Positions 33,516 to 42,691 of a stretch of 64,000 nucleotides of DNA are shown one piece after another. The notes beneath the pieces were generated by a model that saw nothing but the letters and a program-made list of their open reading frames with translations, did not search any database and had not been told where the DNA came from. Numbering within the stretch: position 1 is the stretch's first letter; each line of letters begins with the position of its first letter. The DNA comes from Nitrospinaceae bacterium (GTDB taxonomy: Bacteria; Nitrospinota; Nitrospinia; Nitrospinales; VA-1). The translations under genes were made by a program, and so were the position numbers. The stretch covers positions 310,001-374,000 of the forward strand of contig BQJC01000002.1 in assembly GCA_021604505.1 (NCBI GenBank), written 5' to 3'.

Positions 33516-35078
33516 TTAAGCCATGACGCTGATCGACTGAGATTCACCGTAGAAAATCCGTGACCTTCCGTCTGTCAATGGGTCTGCCTGGGTTTCAGTA
33601 GAAGAGGGATTTTCAGCATAAGGGGAACCTGCGTAATGCGAGCGTCCTTCATGCGGCTTATTCTGCTGCCCCGCCTGCCCCTCGTTGCCGCCGACCAAAA
33701 CTGTGAAGCTGTCTACCTTCAGCCCTTGCCCGCTCATGGAATCGCGAAGCTGAGTCAGATTGTTTTCGATGATCTGTTTGACCGCATGGCTCTCTGCAAT
33801 GACCACGGTGCGCACAGCGTCTCCTGACGTGGAAACATTCATCCTCACGGTTCCAAGAGAAGGGGGGTCGAGTTTGATTTTGATTTCGCTTTGCGATCCA
33901 TGGGTACGAAGCGAAAATTTATTGATGATCTGGTGCAGCACTTTCGCTTCCGTCGTTCCTCTGGCGCTCAGGGTTTCCGCGGAAACCGGTTTTGCTCCGT
34001 CCGAAGCCCTGGCGGCAGAGTCGGAAACCGCATTCACACTTTGAACTTTAACTTCAGCAGGAGGCTTCAACCCTTCGTTACCCTTTAGAGGGTTGGCGTT
34101 GGCAAGATTCTGTGGAGGAACCGGGCTGCTCTGGCTGGGGTTCGCCTGAAAAGATTCTTCCAGCTTGGGAGCGGCGGCCAGAGATTTTTCCAATGGTTTT
34201 TGAGTCAATTCTGGAGCAGGTTCTTTAGCCGCCTGGGTCAAGACCTTCTCGATAGAAGCCTGCCGTTGCGGCTTGTCCCCTTGTTTACTGAGGTCTGAAA
34301 ACTGGGACAGGAAATCGGCCTTTCCTTCTGTCGTCCTTTCCCCGGTCAATTTGACCAAAACATCATCCGCCGCATCTTCACCGGCTTTGAGGGCCGCCTG
34401 GTTTCCTTGCAGGGATTGAGCTTTGTTCAACAGGTTTTTAGCCGTCTGCTCGGTCAATCCGGCCTTGACTAAAAGGTCAACGGCCTGACCCGGATCTTTT
34501 AAAAGGGAAAGAAGCTGTTGCTGTTGGACGGCAGGATCGATTGCAGAATCAACGTTTAAATTTTGCGGGTTCAGGTTTAATTTTTGCACCAGGGAAGCGA
34601 GCAGAGCATTGATATCGGCGCCTCCATCCACATTCAAAAACTCCAGAAGCGCGTCGATTTTTTCGGGGCTGACATTCAAATCCTTTAAGTGTTCGGCGAC
34701 TTTTGTCTGGTTGTCTGAGGAAGGAGTTTTTTGATCTGTGGTTTCATCTGCGCGAGTATGGGTTGCATCCTGATAATTTCCATATTGCGTTTCTTTCGCG
34801 TTCAGATCGGATGATTTCTGGTCGCGGGTCGGGCTCACTTCTTCAGCCGCGCGGTTTTCCTTAGGCTCGACCCTGTTCTGCTCAGGGGTTGCCGGTTGCT
34901 CAGCGCGTTCCTGCCTCGCGGGAGCCTTGTCCTCTCTCGCATAGGAAGACTCTCTCACCGCGTCCTTCATAAAATTTTGAAACGTGCTGTCCCCCAGGCT
35001 GGAAATGTCCCCTTTCAGGGCAGCATCTCCCACCGTCGGAGAGGGAAGAATCGAAAGAATGTTTGTCTGGTTGAGCAC
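33516..35078 (-). CDS. fliK: Flagellar hook-length control protein FliK
   Basis: 520 residues. FliK is exported as a molecular ruler and switches secretion specificity when the hook is complete. The long N-terminal and middle part is low-complexity, rich in Gln, Lys, Asp and Pro, as expected. The C-terminal hook-length domain is recognisable at about 400-470 as EIKIKLDPPSLGTVRMNVST, then AVRTVVIAESHAVKQIIENN and LTQLRDSMSGQGLKVDSFTV. It is the first gene of the fliK-flgD-flgE operon. The start at 35078 is reasonable (LNQTNILSILPSPTVGDAAL). Confidence 0.9.
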   Translation of the reverse strand: MLNQTNILSILPSPTVGDAALKGDISSLGDSTFQNFMKDAVRESSYAREDKAPARQERAEQPATPEQNRVEPKENRAAEEVSPTRDQKSSDLNAKETQYGNYQDATHTRADETTDQKTPSSDNQTKVAEHLKDLNVSPEKIDALLEFLNVDGGADINALLASLVQKLNLNPQNLNVDSAIDPAVQQQQLLSLLKDPGQAVDLLVKAGLTEQTAKNLLNKAQSLQGNQAALKAGEDAADDVLVKLTGERTTEGKADFLSQFSDLSKQGDKPQRQASIEKVLTQAAKEPAPELTQKPLEKSLAAAPKLEESFQANPSQSSPVPPQNLANANPLKGNEGLKPPAEVKVQSVNAVSDSAARASDGAKPVSAETLSARGTTEAKVLHQIINKFSLRTHGSQSEIKIKLDPPSLGTVRMNVSTSGDAVRTVVIAESHAVKQIIENNLTQLRDSMSGQGLKVDSFTVLVGGNEGQAGQQNKPHEGRSHYAGSPYAENPSSTETQADPLTDGRSRIFYGESQSISVMA

Positions 35079-35283
35079 GAATTAAAGTCCAATACAAAAT
35101 GAAACAATCATTTCCGTATTCCTGTAAGAGCAAGAGGTATGCCAAAACAGGAAAGGACCCGGAAAATCGTTTTAAAATGGCCGATTAGGGAGGAAGACAA
35201 ATTTGATTAAATAAGATCAAATAAGGCAATAACTTCCAGGTAGGGAAAAAATATCCGGGTTTAAGTGGTTGATCGAATATGCC

Positions 35284-36138
35284 TTATTTGGCCGAAGGAT
35301 TTTTCTTTGCTTCAGGCGGGGACGACGCGGCGCATCGAAAACCCTGCCACACATTAAACGCGTCAGGCCGTTCATTGAAACGGTAAGTGGTGCGCATGTA
35401 ATACCCTTTGTAATACCAGTTGCCGCCGCGAATCACTTTGCTGATCCCGGTTTCAGGCCCCTGGGGATCTTTCAAGGGAGATTGATCATAAGCATCGTCA
35501 GCGTACCAATCGGCCACCCATTCCCAGACATTACCCGCCATGTGATGCGCGCCATAAGGAGACCGGCCCTGAGGCAAACCGTCTACCGGCTCCATAACCT
35601 CAAATCCCAGCCGCTTAAATTTTCTTCGGAAAGTCACGCGATCGTTCGTTGGCCATTGATTGCCCCAGGGAAACATCCGCTGATCGGTTCCACGAGCAGC
35701 TTTCTCCCACTCCGCCTCGGTGGGCAGACGTTTGCCCACCCACCGGCAAAAAGCCGCCGCTCCATACCAGGAAACCCGGTTCACGGGCAGGCGCTCCAAC
35801 CCTGCACGAGGTTGGAAACGGCCACCGTTTTTTTCTATGGTGACGGCCGGCCCCAGTTCGATATAACGCGCGCTTTCTTTTTGATGAGCGTTTAAAAATT
35901 CGGAAAACGCAGCGCCGGTCACCTCATACTTGTCGATCCAGAATTCACTGAGGATGACTTCATGGACGGGCTCTTCATCGGTATCCCCGAGACTGCGGTC
36001 ATTGTCGATGACAAAACCCATCGTGAAAGCTCCCTCGGGAACCCGGACCATATCGGGAAAGGGCGACGGTTTAATATAGGAAAGGCAGCTTGCCAAAAGA
36101 AGTAAAAAAGGAAGGAGTGCAAAGTACCGCTGGATCAT
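35284..36138 (-). CDS. SUMF1/FGE-fold lipoprotein
   Basis: 284 residues from the ATG at 36138. The start MIQRYFALLPFLLLLASCLS has a lipobox (LASC), so it is an outer- or inner-membrane lipoprotein. The rest is a formylglycine-generating-enzyme-like (SUMF1) domain: VRVPEGAFTMGFVIDNDRSL, EFWIDKYEVTGAAFSEFLNA, PVNRVSWYGAAAFCRWVGKR-LPTEAEWEKAARG, MAGNVWEWVADWYADDAY and VIRGGNWYYKGYYMRTTYRF. Only one cysteine (FRCAASS) is present where true FGEs use a pair, so it is unlikely to make formylglycine. It ends the pilS-pilT run. Many such proteins bind or modify partners without known chemistry. Confidence 0.88.
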   Translation of the reverse strand: MIQRYFALLPFLLLLASCLSYIKPSPFPDMVRVPEGAFTMGFVIDNDRSLGDTDEEPVHEVILSEFWIDKYEVTGAAFSEFLNAHQKESARYIELGPAVTIEKNGGRFQPRAGLERLPVNRVSWYGAAAFCRWVGKRLPTEAEWEKAARGTDQRMFPWGNQWPTNDRVTFRRKFKRLGFEVMEPVDGLPQGRSPYGAHHMAGNVWEWVADWYADDAYDQSPLKDPQGPETGISKVIRGGNWYYKGYYMRTTYRFNERPDAFNVWQGFRCAASSPPEAKKNPSAK

Positions 36139-36223
36139 GGAAACTTTTTTCAAAACCCCGAGCCTGGCAACCAGGTTAAAAGGCTTGAAGTGAATTCGAA
36201 AGATTGTTTGGGAAAAAAGATAA

Positions 36224-37966
36224 TTATTTTGTGCGTGCGGCGAAAACGGCATCCAACTCAAGGTCCTCCAGGTTTTTCCCGGCGTCTGCCGCCCCCCTGG
36301 GAAGAAATACGGAAAAACGCGTTCCCTTTCCTTCTTGACTGGCAACATCCAGAGTCCCACCCATTTGCTGGACGATTCGGTAAACCGTCGCCAAGCCCAG
36401 CCCCACCCCATTATCTTTAGTCGTATGAAAGGGATCAAATATTTTTTTCAATTGATCGGCGGCGATGCCACACCCTTCATCTTCTATGGTGAACACAAAC
36501 CCTCTTTTATCGGATTGAAACGTTCTGGTTTGAAACGAGGCGACCTTACTCAATCCCAATTTGAGGGTTCCTCCGGAACTCATCGATTGCAGTCCATTGA
36601 TGCACAAATTCCAAACGAGTTGTTTCAGTTCCTGTTCATCGGCGCTGATCACCAAGTGCCCCGCTCCAGGTGCGATTTCGATGTGATGCGCGGGGGAAAA
36701 TTCTTTTGAGTTTTTTATCAGCAGGATCACATCCTGAATGAGCTGGGTAAGGTCGACCAGAGTTTGACGGTTTTTCCTGGGATGCGAATAGTTCAAAAAA
36801 TCGGTGAGAATGCCATTGAGCCGGTCGGTTTCCTTGATCACAATCTCCATCAGTCGGCGGTGCGTATTTTCAAGCTGCAACCCCTTGCTGAGCATCTGGA
36901 TCGACCCGCTCAGGGAAGCCAGAGGGTTGCGGATTTCATGCGCCAGCCCTGCTGAAAAACGACCCACGGCGGCCAGCTGTTCCGCTTGTGAGATTTTTTC
37001 CCGCATCTCCTTGTAGTCTGTCAGATCTTCAAACACACATATGAATCCCTGGCGAGGAGACTCCAAATTTGAAAACCGGCTCACCTTCATTCGAATGAAG
37101 ATGGCTTTTCCGTCCTTACGTTTGCATTCTCCCTCGGTTTGCACAGGTTGAGAAACGCCGTTCGGAAACTTCAAATAATCTTGCAATATGGGAAACGGCA
37201 ATAAGGCGTCGCAAGCAAGTCCCCAGCTTTCTTCCAGTTTGTATCCGGTAATATCTTCCGCCGCCCGGTTCAGTGAGGTAATGACACCGCTTTCATCGGT
37301 GGTGATCAGCCCCGTCCCCATATCACGGACCACATGGGTGTGAAAGACCTGCAGTTCTTCGAGGTCTTTACTTGCCGCGGCAAGTTCCTCTTTGACTATC
37401 CTCAAACGCTGATTGAGAAAACTGCTCAGGTAGGCGACACAATAATAAGAACCGATATTCAGGAAAACCAAATAGAAAGCATAACTGCCGTCGATAACTC
37501 TATCGGGTTCGTGAAACAAATAGTAGGGCTGAATGAACCGGTAATACTCCAGGTCGATCAACAAACCATAAAGGATGCTTGCTCCCGAAGCTGCAAAATA
37601 GCATGCCGCGCGGGACAAAACAAAACTGGCAACGATAATGACAAACAGAAAAAGAAAAGAAAGGGGGCTTTCAGTTCCTCCAGTGGTGTAAATAATGCCG
37701 GCCACCAAAAAAAGATCGCCAACGACCTGAAAGGAAGCCGCAAACGAGGGTTTGCAAACATTAAAAAACAGAGCGTAGATTATAGTAAGAAAATAACCGG
37801 AACATATGATAGCGGTCAGGGGGACTAGAGATGCGGAAAATTCGATGCGCGCCCCCAGCAGTAAAAGAAAGACGACAAAGCCGGTCAGGAATACGATCCT
37901 GAGGACCATGACCGTTTTGAGACGTTGCTTAAGTTCCGGGTCCGGGCTTTCCCTGATGTGAGGCAT
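36224..37966 (-). CDS. PilS-like sensor histidine kinase
   Basis: 580 residues. About six hydrophobic helices (residues 20-190) are followed by a coiled coil, a PAS domain (FHTHVVRDMGTGLITTDESG, AEDITGYKLEESWG), a HisKA domain with VGRFSAGLAHEIRNPLASLS (phospho-acceptor His), and the ATPase with N-box NLCINGLQSM, G1 FTIEDEGCGIAADQLKK and G2 NGVGLGLATVYRIV. This architecture is typical of PilS and relatives that pair with a sigma-54 response regulator. No response regulator is adjacent in the window. Its position next to pilC and pilT suggests type IV pilus control, but other roles remain possible. Confidence 0.87.
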   Translation of the reverse strand: MPHIRESPDPELKQRLKTVMVLRIVFLTGFVVFLLLLGARIEFSASLVPLTAIICSGYFLTIIYALFFNVCKPSFAASFQVVGDLFLVAGIIYTTGGTESPLSFLFLFVIIVASFVLSRAACYFAASGASILYGLLIDLEYYRFIQPYYLFHEPDRVIDGSYAFYLVFLNIGSYYCVAYLSSFLNQRLRIVKEELAAASKDLEELQVFHTHVVRDMGTGLITTDESGVITSLNRAAEDITGYKLEESWGLACDALLPFPILQDYLKFPNGVSQPVQTEGECKRKDGKAIFIRMKVSRFSNLESPRQGFICVFEDLTDYKEMREKISQAEQLAAVGRFSAGLAHEIRNPLASLSGSIQMLSKGLQLENTHRRLMEIVIKETDRLNGILTDFLNYSHPRKNRQTLVDLTQLIQDVILLIKNSKEFSPAHHIEIAPGAGHLVISADEQELKQLVWNLCINGLQSMSSGGTLKLGLSKVASFQTRTFQSDKRGFVFTIEDEGCGIAADQLKKIFDPFHTTKDNGVGLGLATVYRIVQQMGGTLDVASQEGKGTRFSVFLPRGAADAGKNLEDLELDAVFAARTK

Positions 37967-38034
37967 GCGGGACAGGGGTGAAGAACATTAAAATATAACG
38001 GTCTTCACCCGTCTAATTGTGAAGGGTTGGATGA

Positions 38035-39231
38035 CTAAATCGCGTCGCCCAACTTGAATATGGGCAAATACATTGCCACAACAATGAAACCGACAACGAT
38101 ACCCAGAAAAACCATCAACATAGGTTCCAACAACGAAGTCAGAGCGGCGACAGCGTTATCGACTTCCTCGTCATAAAAGTCGGCGACTTTGTGACACATA
38201 CTGTCCAACGATCCTGAGTTTTCACCAACGTCGATCATTTGAATCACCATTGGGGGGAAAATACTTTCCCGGGCAAGCGGGCCGGCGATGTTTTCCCCGC
38301 CTTTGATCGCTTCAATGGTTCTAAATACCGCGCGCTCCACGATTTTATTTCCAGAGGTACGCGCACAAATCTCCAGTCCCTCAATCAAAGGAACGCCGCT
38401 GGCAATCAACGTACCGAGGGTCCGGGTGAATTTGGCAACGGAGACCTTTTGAATCAGGACTCCGACAACGGGAATCTGCAATAACAATTTATCAATTTCA
38501 AAACGACCCCGTTCGGTGGAATAAATCTTTCGAATGAGAAAAATCAACGCCGCAATACCACCAAAAAGGTAATACCATTTAGTGCGAAAAAAATCACTCA
38601 CCATCATGACGATCTTTGTGGGTCCAGGCAACTCCCCTCCTCCTCCAGCAAATAAACCGGCAAAGGCGGGAATAACAAAAATCATCAAAAAGGCCACCAC
38701 ACCCACCGCAACGGTGATGATGACGCCGGGGTACACCATCGCCGACTTTACCTTTTTCTTAAGAGACTCGGACTTTTCAATATAATCGGCCAGACGTTTC
38801 AAAATAACGTCGAGAATACCGCCCACTTCTCCTGCTTCCACCAGGTTACAATACAGGTTGTCAAAGGTTTTTGGGTGCTTGCGCATCGAATCGGAAAGGT
38901 CGCTCCCCTTTTCAATATTCGCCTTGACCTGGAGAATGATTTCTCCAAAAGTTTTATTTTCAGATTGCCTGCCCAAAATGTCCAAACATTGCACGAGGGG
39001 AAGACCTGCATCGACCATGGTGGAAAACTGGCGGGTAAAAACAACGATATCCCGTCCGGTAATTTTTTTCTTTTTGGGGCCAAAAAATTCTGAGGCTCCC
39101 TTTTTTTTGATCGAATTGATCCGAATTTTCTGGAGCTTCAATTTGGCGATAGCGGACTTTTCGTCGTCCGCATCCACCTCGCCTGTTCTAATCTGCCCCC
39201 TCACCCTGGCTTTATACGTAAATGTTGGCAC
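38035..39231 (-). CDS. pilC: Type IV pilus inner-membrane platform protein PilC
   Basis: 398 residues, PilC/GspF family. The N-terminus has PTFTYKARVRGQIRTGEVDA with the FTYKAxxxxG motif. Two repeats of the GspF domain are seen: FTRQFSTMVDAGLPLVQCLD followed by ILGRQ, and FTRTLGTLIASGVPLIEGLE. The repeats end in hydrophobic helices (VAFLMIFVIPAFAGLF and LEPMLMVFLGIVVGFIVVAM). PilC assembles the pilus platform and interacts with the PilB and PilT ATPases. Its neighbours on the same strand are two pilT genes and a PilS-like kinase. Confidence 0.95.
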   Translation of the reverse strand: MPTFTYKARVRGQIRTGEVDADDEKSAIAKLKLQKIRINSIKKKGASEFFGPKKKKITGRDIVVFTRQFSTMVDAGLPLVQCLDILGRQSENKTFGEIILQVKANIEKGSDLSDSMRKHPKTFDNLYCNLVEAGEVGGILDVILKRLADYIEKSESLKKKVKSAMVYPGVIITVAVGVVAFLMIFVIPAFAGLFAGGGGELPGPTKIVMMVSDFFRTKWYYLFGGIAALIFLIRKIYSTERGRFEIDKLLLQIPVVGVLIQKVSVAKFTRTLGTLIASGVPLIEGLEICARTSGNKIVERAVFRTIEAIKGGENIAGPLARESIFPPMVIQMIDVGENSGSLDSMCHKVADFYDEEVDNAVAALTSLLEPMLMVFLGIVVGFIVVAMYLPIFKLGDAI

Positions 39232-39255
39232 TGGTTATCCTTTTCTAATCCCGCT

Positions 39256-39666
39256 TTAAACAGGTTTGAGATTTTTTCGCGCGTTTTCCAATTCCGATCC
39301 AACTTTGGTTAACATTTCCGTGGTTCTACGAAGCTTCTGCACCAGGCCATTGACGATGGCCCGTAAATCCTCAGGCAGTGTTTCCAGGACCTGGTCAAAC
39401 TTTTCCTTATCAATAAACCCAACTTCCACATCTCCCCGGGCAGACACAGTAGCGCTGCGCACGCCGCTTACAATCAATCCCATTTCTCCAAACACGTCCC
39501 CTTCCTTAAGGGTACCGAGCACTAGAGTTTTTCTATCGATTTTCTTGGTGATACGCACCTCACCTTTCAAAATCACATAAGCGTTATTGCTGATAATTCC
39601 TTCGGAGATAATCACTTCGCCGTCAGAAAAACGCTGGACAATGGAGGTCTCTGTTAACAAGTTCAT
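39256..39666 (-). CDS. Cyclic-nucleotide-binding domain protein
   Basis: 136 residues, essentially one cNMP-binding beta-roll: RFSDGEVIISEGIISNNAYV, LGTLKEGDVFGEMGLIVSGV then RSATVSARGDVEVGFI. The phosphate-binding cassette (FGEMGL...RSATV) is present. There is no effector domain attached, so it must act through partners. It sits between pilC and the zinc-ribbon protein; its start overlaps the stop of the zinc-ribbon gene (ATGA-type). A regulatory link between a cyclic nucleotide and pilus function is inferred from context. A second stand-alone cNMP domain lies at 51721. Confidence 0.88.
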   Translation of the reverse strand: MNLLTETSIVQRFSDGEVIISEGIISNNAYVILKGEVRITKKIDRKTLVLGTLKEGDVFGEMGLIVSGVRSATVSARGDVEVGFIDKEKFDQVLETLPEDLRAIVNGLVQKLRRTTEMLTKVGSELENARKNLKPV

Positions 39667-40352
39667 GTTTTCCCCATAGCGTGCAATGACTCTTTGTACA
39701 CCTTATAAAAAGTTTCGTGCTCTGTGAGCGATTTCTTCAGAATCTGCGGCAGTTTTTCCTTGTCTTTAGCGTTGATTACCAGATTGACGCTGAATGCAAA
39801 CGCTTCCATATTGTTCAAGGTTTTGAATTTATCGCCCAGCAGCACAAAGAAAATATTCCTTCGGGTCGTCATGGGCATTTCCGCAAGGGTGCGGTACACT
39901 GGGTTTTTTTCAAACGGGACGCCGCCATAGTTTTCGTTCAGAACCACAAAGTGAAAATGAGTGAACCTCATCTTATGAATCGCGTGCTCGGGGGATTTGG
40001 CATATTGTATCTTGAACCCCCTTTCTTCCAAGGCATCCACCCACAGGTCTTTATTGACATCATCCAGTAGCAATGCCAGCCGGTCGTTCTCGTCATAGAT
40101 CTGTAATTCTTCGTCGTCGTCAAAATCGGCGGAAATAATAATTCCCAAAGAATTTTCCGAATCTTCGACGGCCTCAGTCTCTTCCGTAACGGTTACTGGT
40201 TCCTGAGGCTCAGCATCCTGAGCGGAAAGATGCTGGTCCACCCGCACCTTCGCCCGGCACCCAGGGCAGGTTATGGAAAAGACTCTTCCCTGGGGGATTT
40301 TATCTTCAGGAATATTTATTCCCTGTTCACACGCGGCGCATTTAATTTGCAT
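39663..40352 (-). CDS. Zinc-ribbon/receiver-like protein
   Basis: 229 residues. The N-terminus MQIKCAACEQGINIPEDKIP then SITCPGCRAKVRV is a CxxC...CxxC zinc ribbon of the MJ0042 type. An acidic linker follows, then a domain of about 130 residues with receiver-like order (LALLLDDVNKDLWVDALEER-GF, HFHFVVLNENYGGVPFEKNP) but without a clear phospho-accepting aspartate set. It overlaps the following cNMP gene by four bases and lies 80 bases after a pilT gene. In related bacteria such genes accompany pilus motors; the function is unknown. Confidence 0.75.
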   Translation of the reverse strand: MQIKCAACEQGINIPEDKIPQGRVFSITCPGCRAKVRVDQHLSAQDAEPQEPVTVTEETEAVEDSENSLGIIISADFDDDEELQIYDENDRLALLLDDVNKDLWVDALEERGFKIQYAKSPEHAIHKMRFTHFHFVVLNENYGGVPFEKNPVYRTLAEMPMTTRRNIFFVLLGDKFKTLNNMEAFAFSVNLVINAKDKEKLPQILKKSLTEHETFYKVYKESLHAMGKT

Positions 40353-40432
40353 CCTGTTTCCTCATAAAAATTCGGTGCGGATGAAAAAATTCGACTTTGA
40401 AAACCGCATTATTTTTACGCACCCTTGTAACA

Positions 40433-41602
40433 TCATTTGAGTTGCGTTTCGTAATCTTCATCCATAGCCAATTCGTCGATATCCGTGGTTTTTTCGCCCT
40501 TGGAAGCCCTGAAGGCATCGATTCCCCTTGCCACGACGCTTTTTCGGGAAGCATAGGCCATCGCCGTTTCTTCAGTGATCTGCCCTTCCTTAAACAACTT
40601 CAAAATATGTTGATCAAACGTCCACATTCCATAAGGTTCGCCGTTCGAAATGATTTCATAAAAGGTTTTCCCCTCAGACTCACCATTGATGATCGCATCT
40701 TTGACCCTGAGGCTGGTGGAAAGAATTTCAAGGAGGGCAATCCTTCCGCCTCCCACCTTGGGCAACAGCCTTTGACAGATGATCCAGCGAACGGTTTCCG
40801 CCAAACGGATACGGATCTGCTGTTCTTCCTCTTTGGAAAACATGCCGATGATGCGGTTGATGGTTTGGCCTGCATCTACGGTGTGCAAGGTGCTCATGAC
40901 CAGGTGGCCAGTTTCAGCGGCGCTCATTCCAATCTCGACCGTTTCCCGGTCGCGCATTTCACCCACCAGAATCACTTTCGGCGCCTGCCGAAGAGCCGCC
41001 CGCAATCCGCTGGAAAACGCATCGTAATCGCTTCCCAGTTCCCGCTGGTTGAACGTCGCCTTTTTATGCGGGTGCACAAATTCCACGGGATCTTCAAGGG
41101 TGATGATATGAATGGATTTTTCGTCATTGATCTTGTTTAAAAGTGCGGCAAGAGTGGTCGACTTACCACTGCCGGTGGCTCCCGTGACCAGAATCAATCC
41201 GTTTTTTTCATCCGCGGCCTTGCCAAATTGCGGCGGAAGTTTCAAGTCCTCAAGGGATGGGATACGGGTTTCAAGTTTTCGAAGGACGGTGCTGTAATTA
41301 CCGCGCTGGGAAAATATATTGACCCTGAAACGAACTTTCCCGACTAAAAAATAGGAGCAGTCGCAGGAACCTTCCCGAATGAGGGTTTCGGTCAACCTGC
41401 GATCGGAGTTGACCAGGTTGAGCGCAAAAATTTCCGCCTGAAACGGCGTTATTTTGGGAATCGCCGGCTCCAACGAAACCTGGGTCAATTGTCCGGAAGA
41501 TTCCACCTGAAAGGATTTCCCGGCAGTGACGTTGAGGTCGGAAATATTGCCTTGAGACTCCAGCATGGTGGTCAGGATATGATCAGTTTCGGCTTTTCTC
41601 AT
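40433..41602 (-). CDS. PilT/PilU-family pilus retraction ATPase
   Basis: 389 residues, PilT family. Walker A is VTGATGSGKSTTLAALLNKI, the Asp box is IHIITLEDPVEFVHPHKKAT, Walker B is VILVGEMRDRETVEIGMSAA, and the His box follows at TGHLVMSTLHTVDA. A hexameric cytoplasmic ATPase that pulls pili back. Compared with the neighbour at 41615 it is more diverged at the N-terminus (SDLNVTAGKSFQVESSGQLT) and has a longer C-terminus, resembling the accessory PilU-type motor. The two genes are 12 bases apart, so they are co-transcribed. Confidence 0.9.
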   Translation of the reverse strand: MRKAETDHILTTMLESQGNISDLNVTAGKSFQVESSGQLTQVSLEPAIPKITPFQAEIFALNLVNSDRRLTETLIREGSCDCSYFLVGKVRFRVNIFSQRGNYSTVLRKLETRIPSLEDLKLPPQFGKAADEKNGLILVTGATGSGKSTTLAALLNKINDEKSIHIITLEDPVEFVHPHKKATFNQRELGSDYDAFSSGLRAALRQAPKVILVGEMRDRETVEIGMSAAETGHLVMSTLHTVDAGQTINRIIGMFSKEEEQQIRIRLAETVRWIICQRLLPKVGGGRIALLEILSTSLRVKDAIINGESEGKTFYEIISNGEPYGMWTFDQHILKLFKEGQITEETAMAYASRKSVVARGIDAFRASKGEKTTDIDELAMDEDYETQLK

Positions 41603-41614
41603 GGGGGTTCTCGG

Positions 41615-42688
41615 CTAAATAAATTCCGGTGGTTTTTTCAGATACTGAATGAATCGATCTTTAACAATGGCTTTTTCAAATGCATCGTCGGCGCTGATCT
41701 TTTTGTTATTTAATGAATCCAGAATGGCATCGTCCAAAGACTGCATGCCGAATTTTTTCCCCGTTTGAATCGCGGAGGGAATTTGGAACGTTTTTCCTTC
41801 GCGAATCAAATTCGACACAGCGGGAGTCACCACCAACACTTCAAGAACCGCGATCCGGCCTTTCTTGTCGATTCGCTTGAACAGGTTCTGAGCCACCACG
41901 CCTTTAAGGGTCTCTGAAAGAGTCGTGCGGATTTGCGCCTGCTGATGGGCCGGGAACACATCAATGACACGATCAATGGTTTTAGCAGCACTTTGCGTGT
42001 GCAAGGTGCCAAACACCAGATGTCCGGTGGAGGCGGCTTCCAGCGCCAGCTCGATGGTTTCCAGATCGCGCATTTCGCCCACAAGAATGATATCCGGGTC
42101 TTCCCTGAGCGCGCCTCGAAGAGCCGATTTAAAACCCTGGGTATGAATTCCCACTTCACGATGATTGATGATGCAGTTTTTGTTCTTGTGAACAAACTCA
42201 ACGGGATCTTCAATGGTGATGATATGGTTTTTTCTATTCCTGTTGATGAAATCAATCATGGCCGCAAGAGTCGTCGATTTACCACTTCCCGTTGGCCCCG
42301 TGACCAGCACCATTCCCTTGTGCAGCATGGAGAGTTTGGAAATGACCGAAGGCAGACCCAATTGTTCCGCTGTCAGGATTTCACTCGGAATCTCGCGGAA
42401 TACGGCGCCGATTCCCCATTTCTGCTGAAAATAGTTTGCCCTGTAGCGGGCCAGATTGGGTATTTCATACGCAAAGTCGATATCGCCGGTTTCTTCAAAA
42501 ACCTTGATCTTGTTCTCCGGAGCGATTTCATACAAGATGCTTTTCAGTTCGTCATTTTCAAGCTCTTTATACTTGACTCGCTCCATATCACCGTGAACCC
42601 GAAGAACGGGTTGTGACCCGGCGACCAGATGGAGATCAGAAGCACCCTGCTCATTCATCAATTTAAAAAAAGCGTCTATTTTTGCCAC
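41615..42688 (-). CDS. pilT: Twitching motility ATPase PilT
   Basis: 357 residues, the normal PilT length. The N-terminus ASDLHLVAGSQPVLRVHGDM is typical of PilT. Walker A is VTGPTGSGKSTTLAAMIDFI, then HIITIEDPVEFVHKNKNCI, Walker B DIILVGEMRDLETIELALEA and His box TGHLVFGTLHTQSAAKTIDR. PilT depolymerises type IV pili and so drives twitching and DNA uptake. The gene follows a RodZ-like gene by a few bases and precedes the second motor gene. Confidence 0.96.
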   Translation of the reverse strand: MAKIDAFFKLMNEQGASDLHLVAGSQPVLRVHGDMERVKYKELENDELKSILYEIAPENKIKVFEETGDIDFAYEIPNLARYRANYFQQKWGIGAVFREIPSEILTAEQLGLPSVISKLSMLHKGMVLVTGPTGSGKSTTLAAMIDFINRNRKNHIITIEDPVEFVHKNKNCIINHREVGIHTQGFKSALRGALREDPDIILVGEMRDLETIELALEAASTGHLVFGTLHTQSAAKTIDRVIDVFPAHQQAQIRTTLSETLKGVVAQNLFKRIDKKGRIAVLEVLVVTPAVSNLIREGKTFQIPSAIQTGKKFGMQSLDDAILDSLNNKKISADDAFEKAIVKDRFIQYLKKPPEFI

Positions 42689-42691
42689 GGT

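Noticed and set aside
35284-36438. A longer start for the SUMF1-like lipoprotein at 36438
   Set aside because: The extra 100 residues overlap the histidine kinase gene and hide the lipobox, so the ATG at 36138 is preferred.
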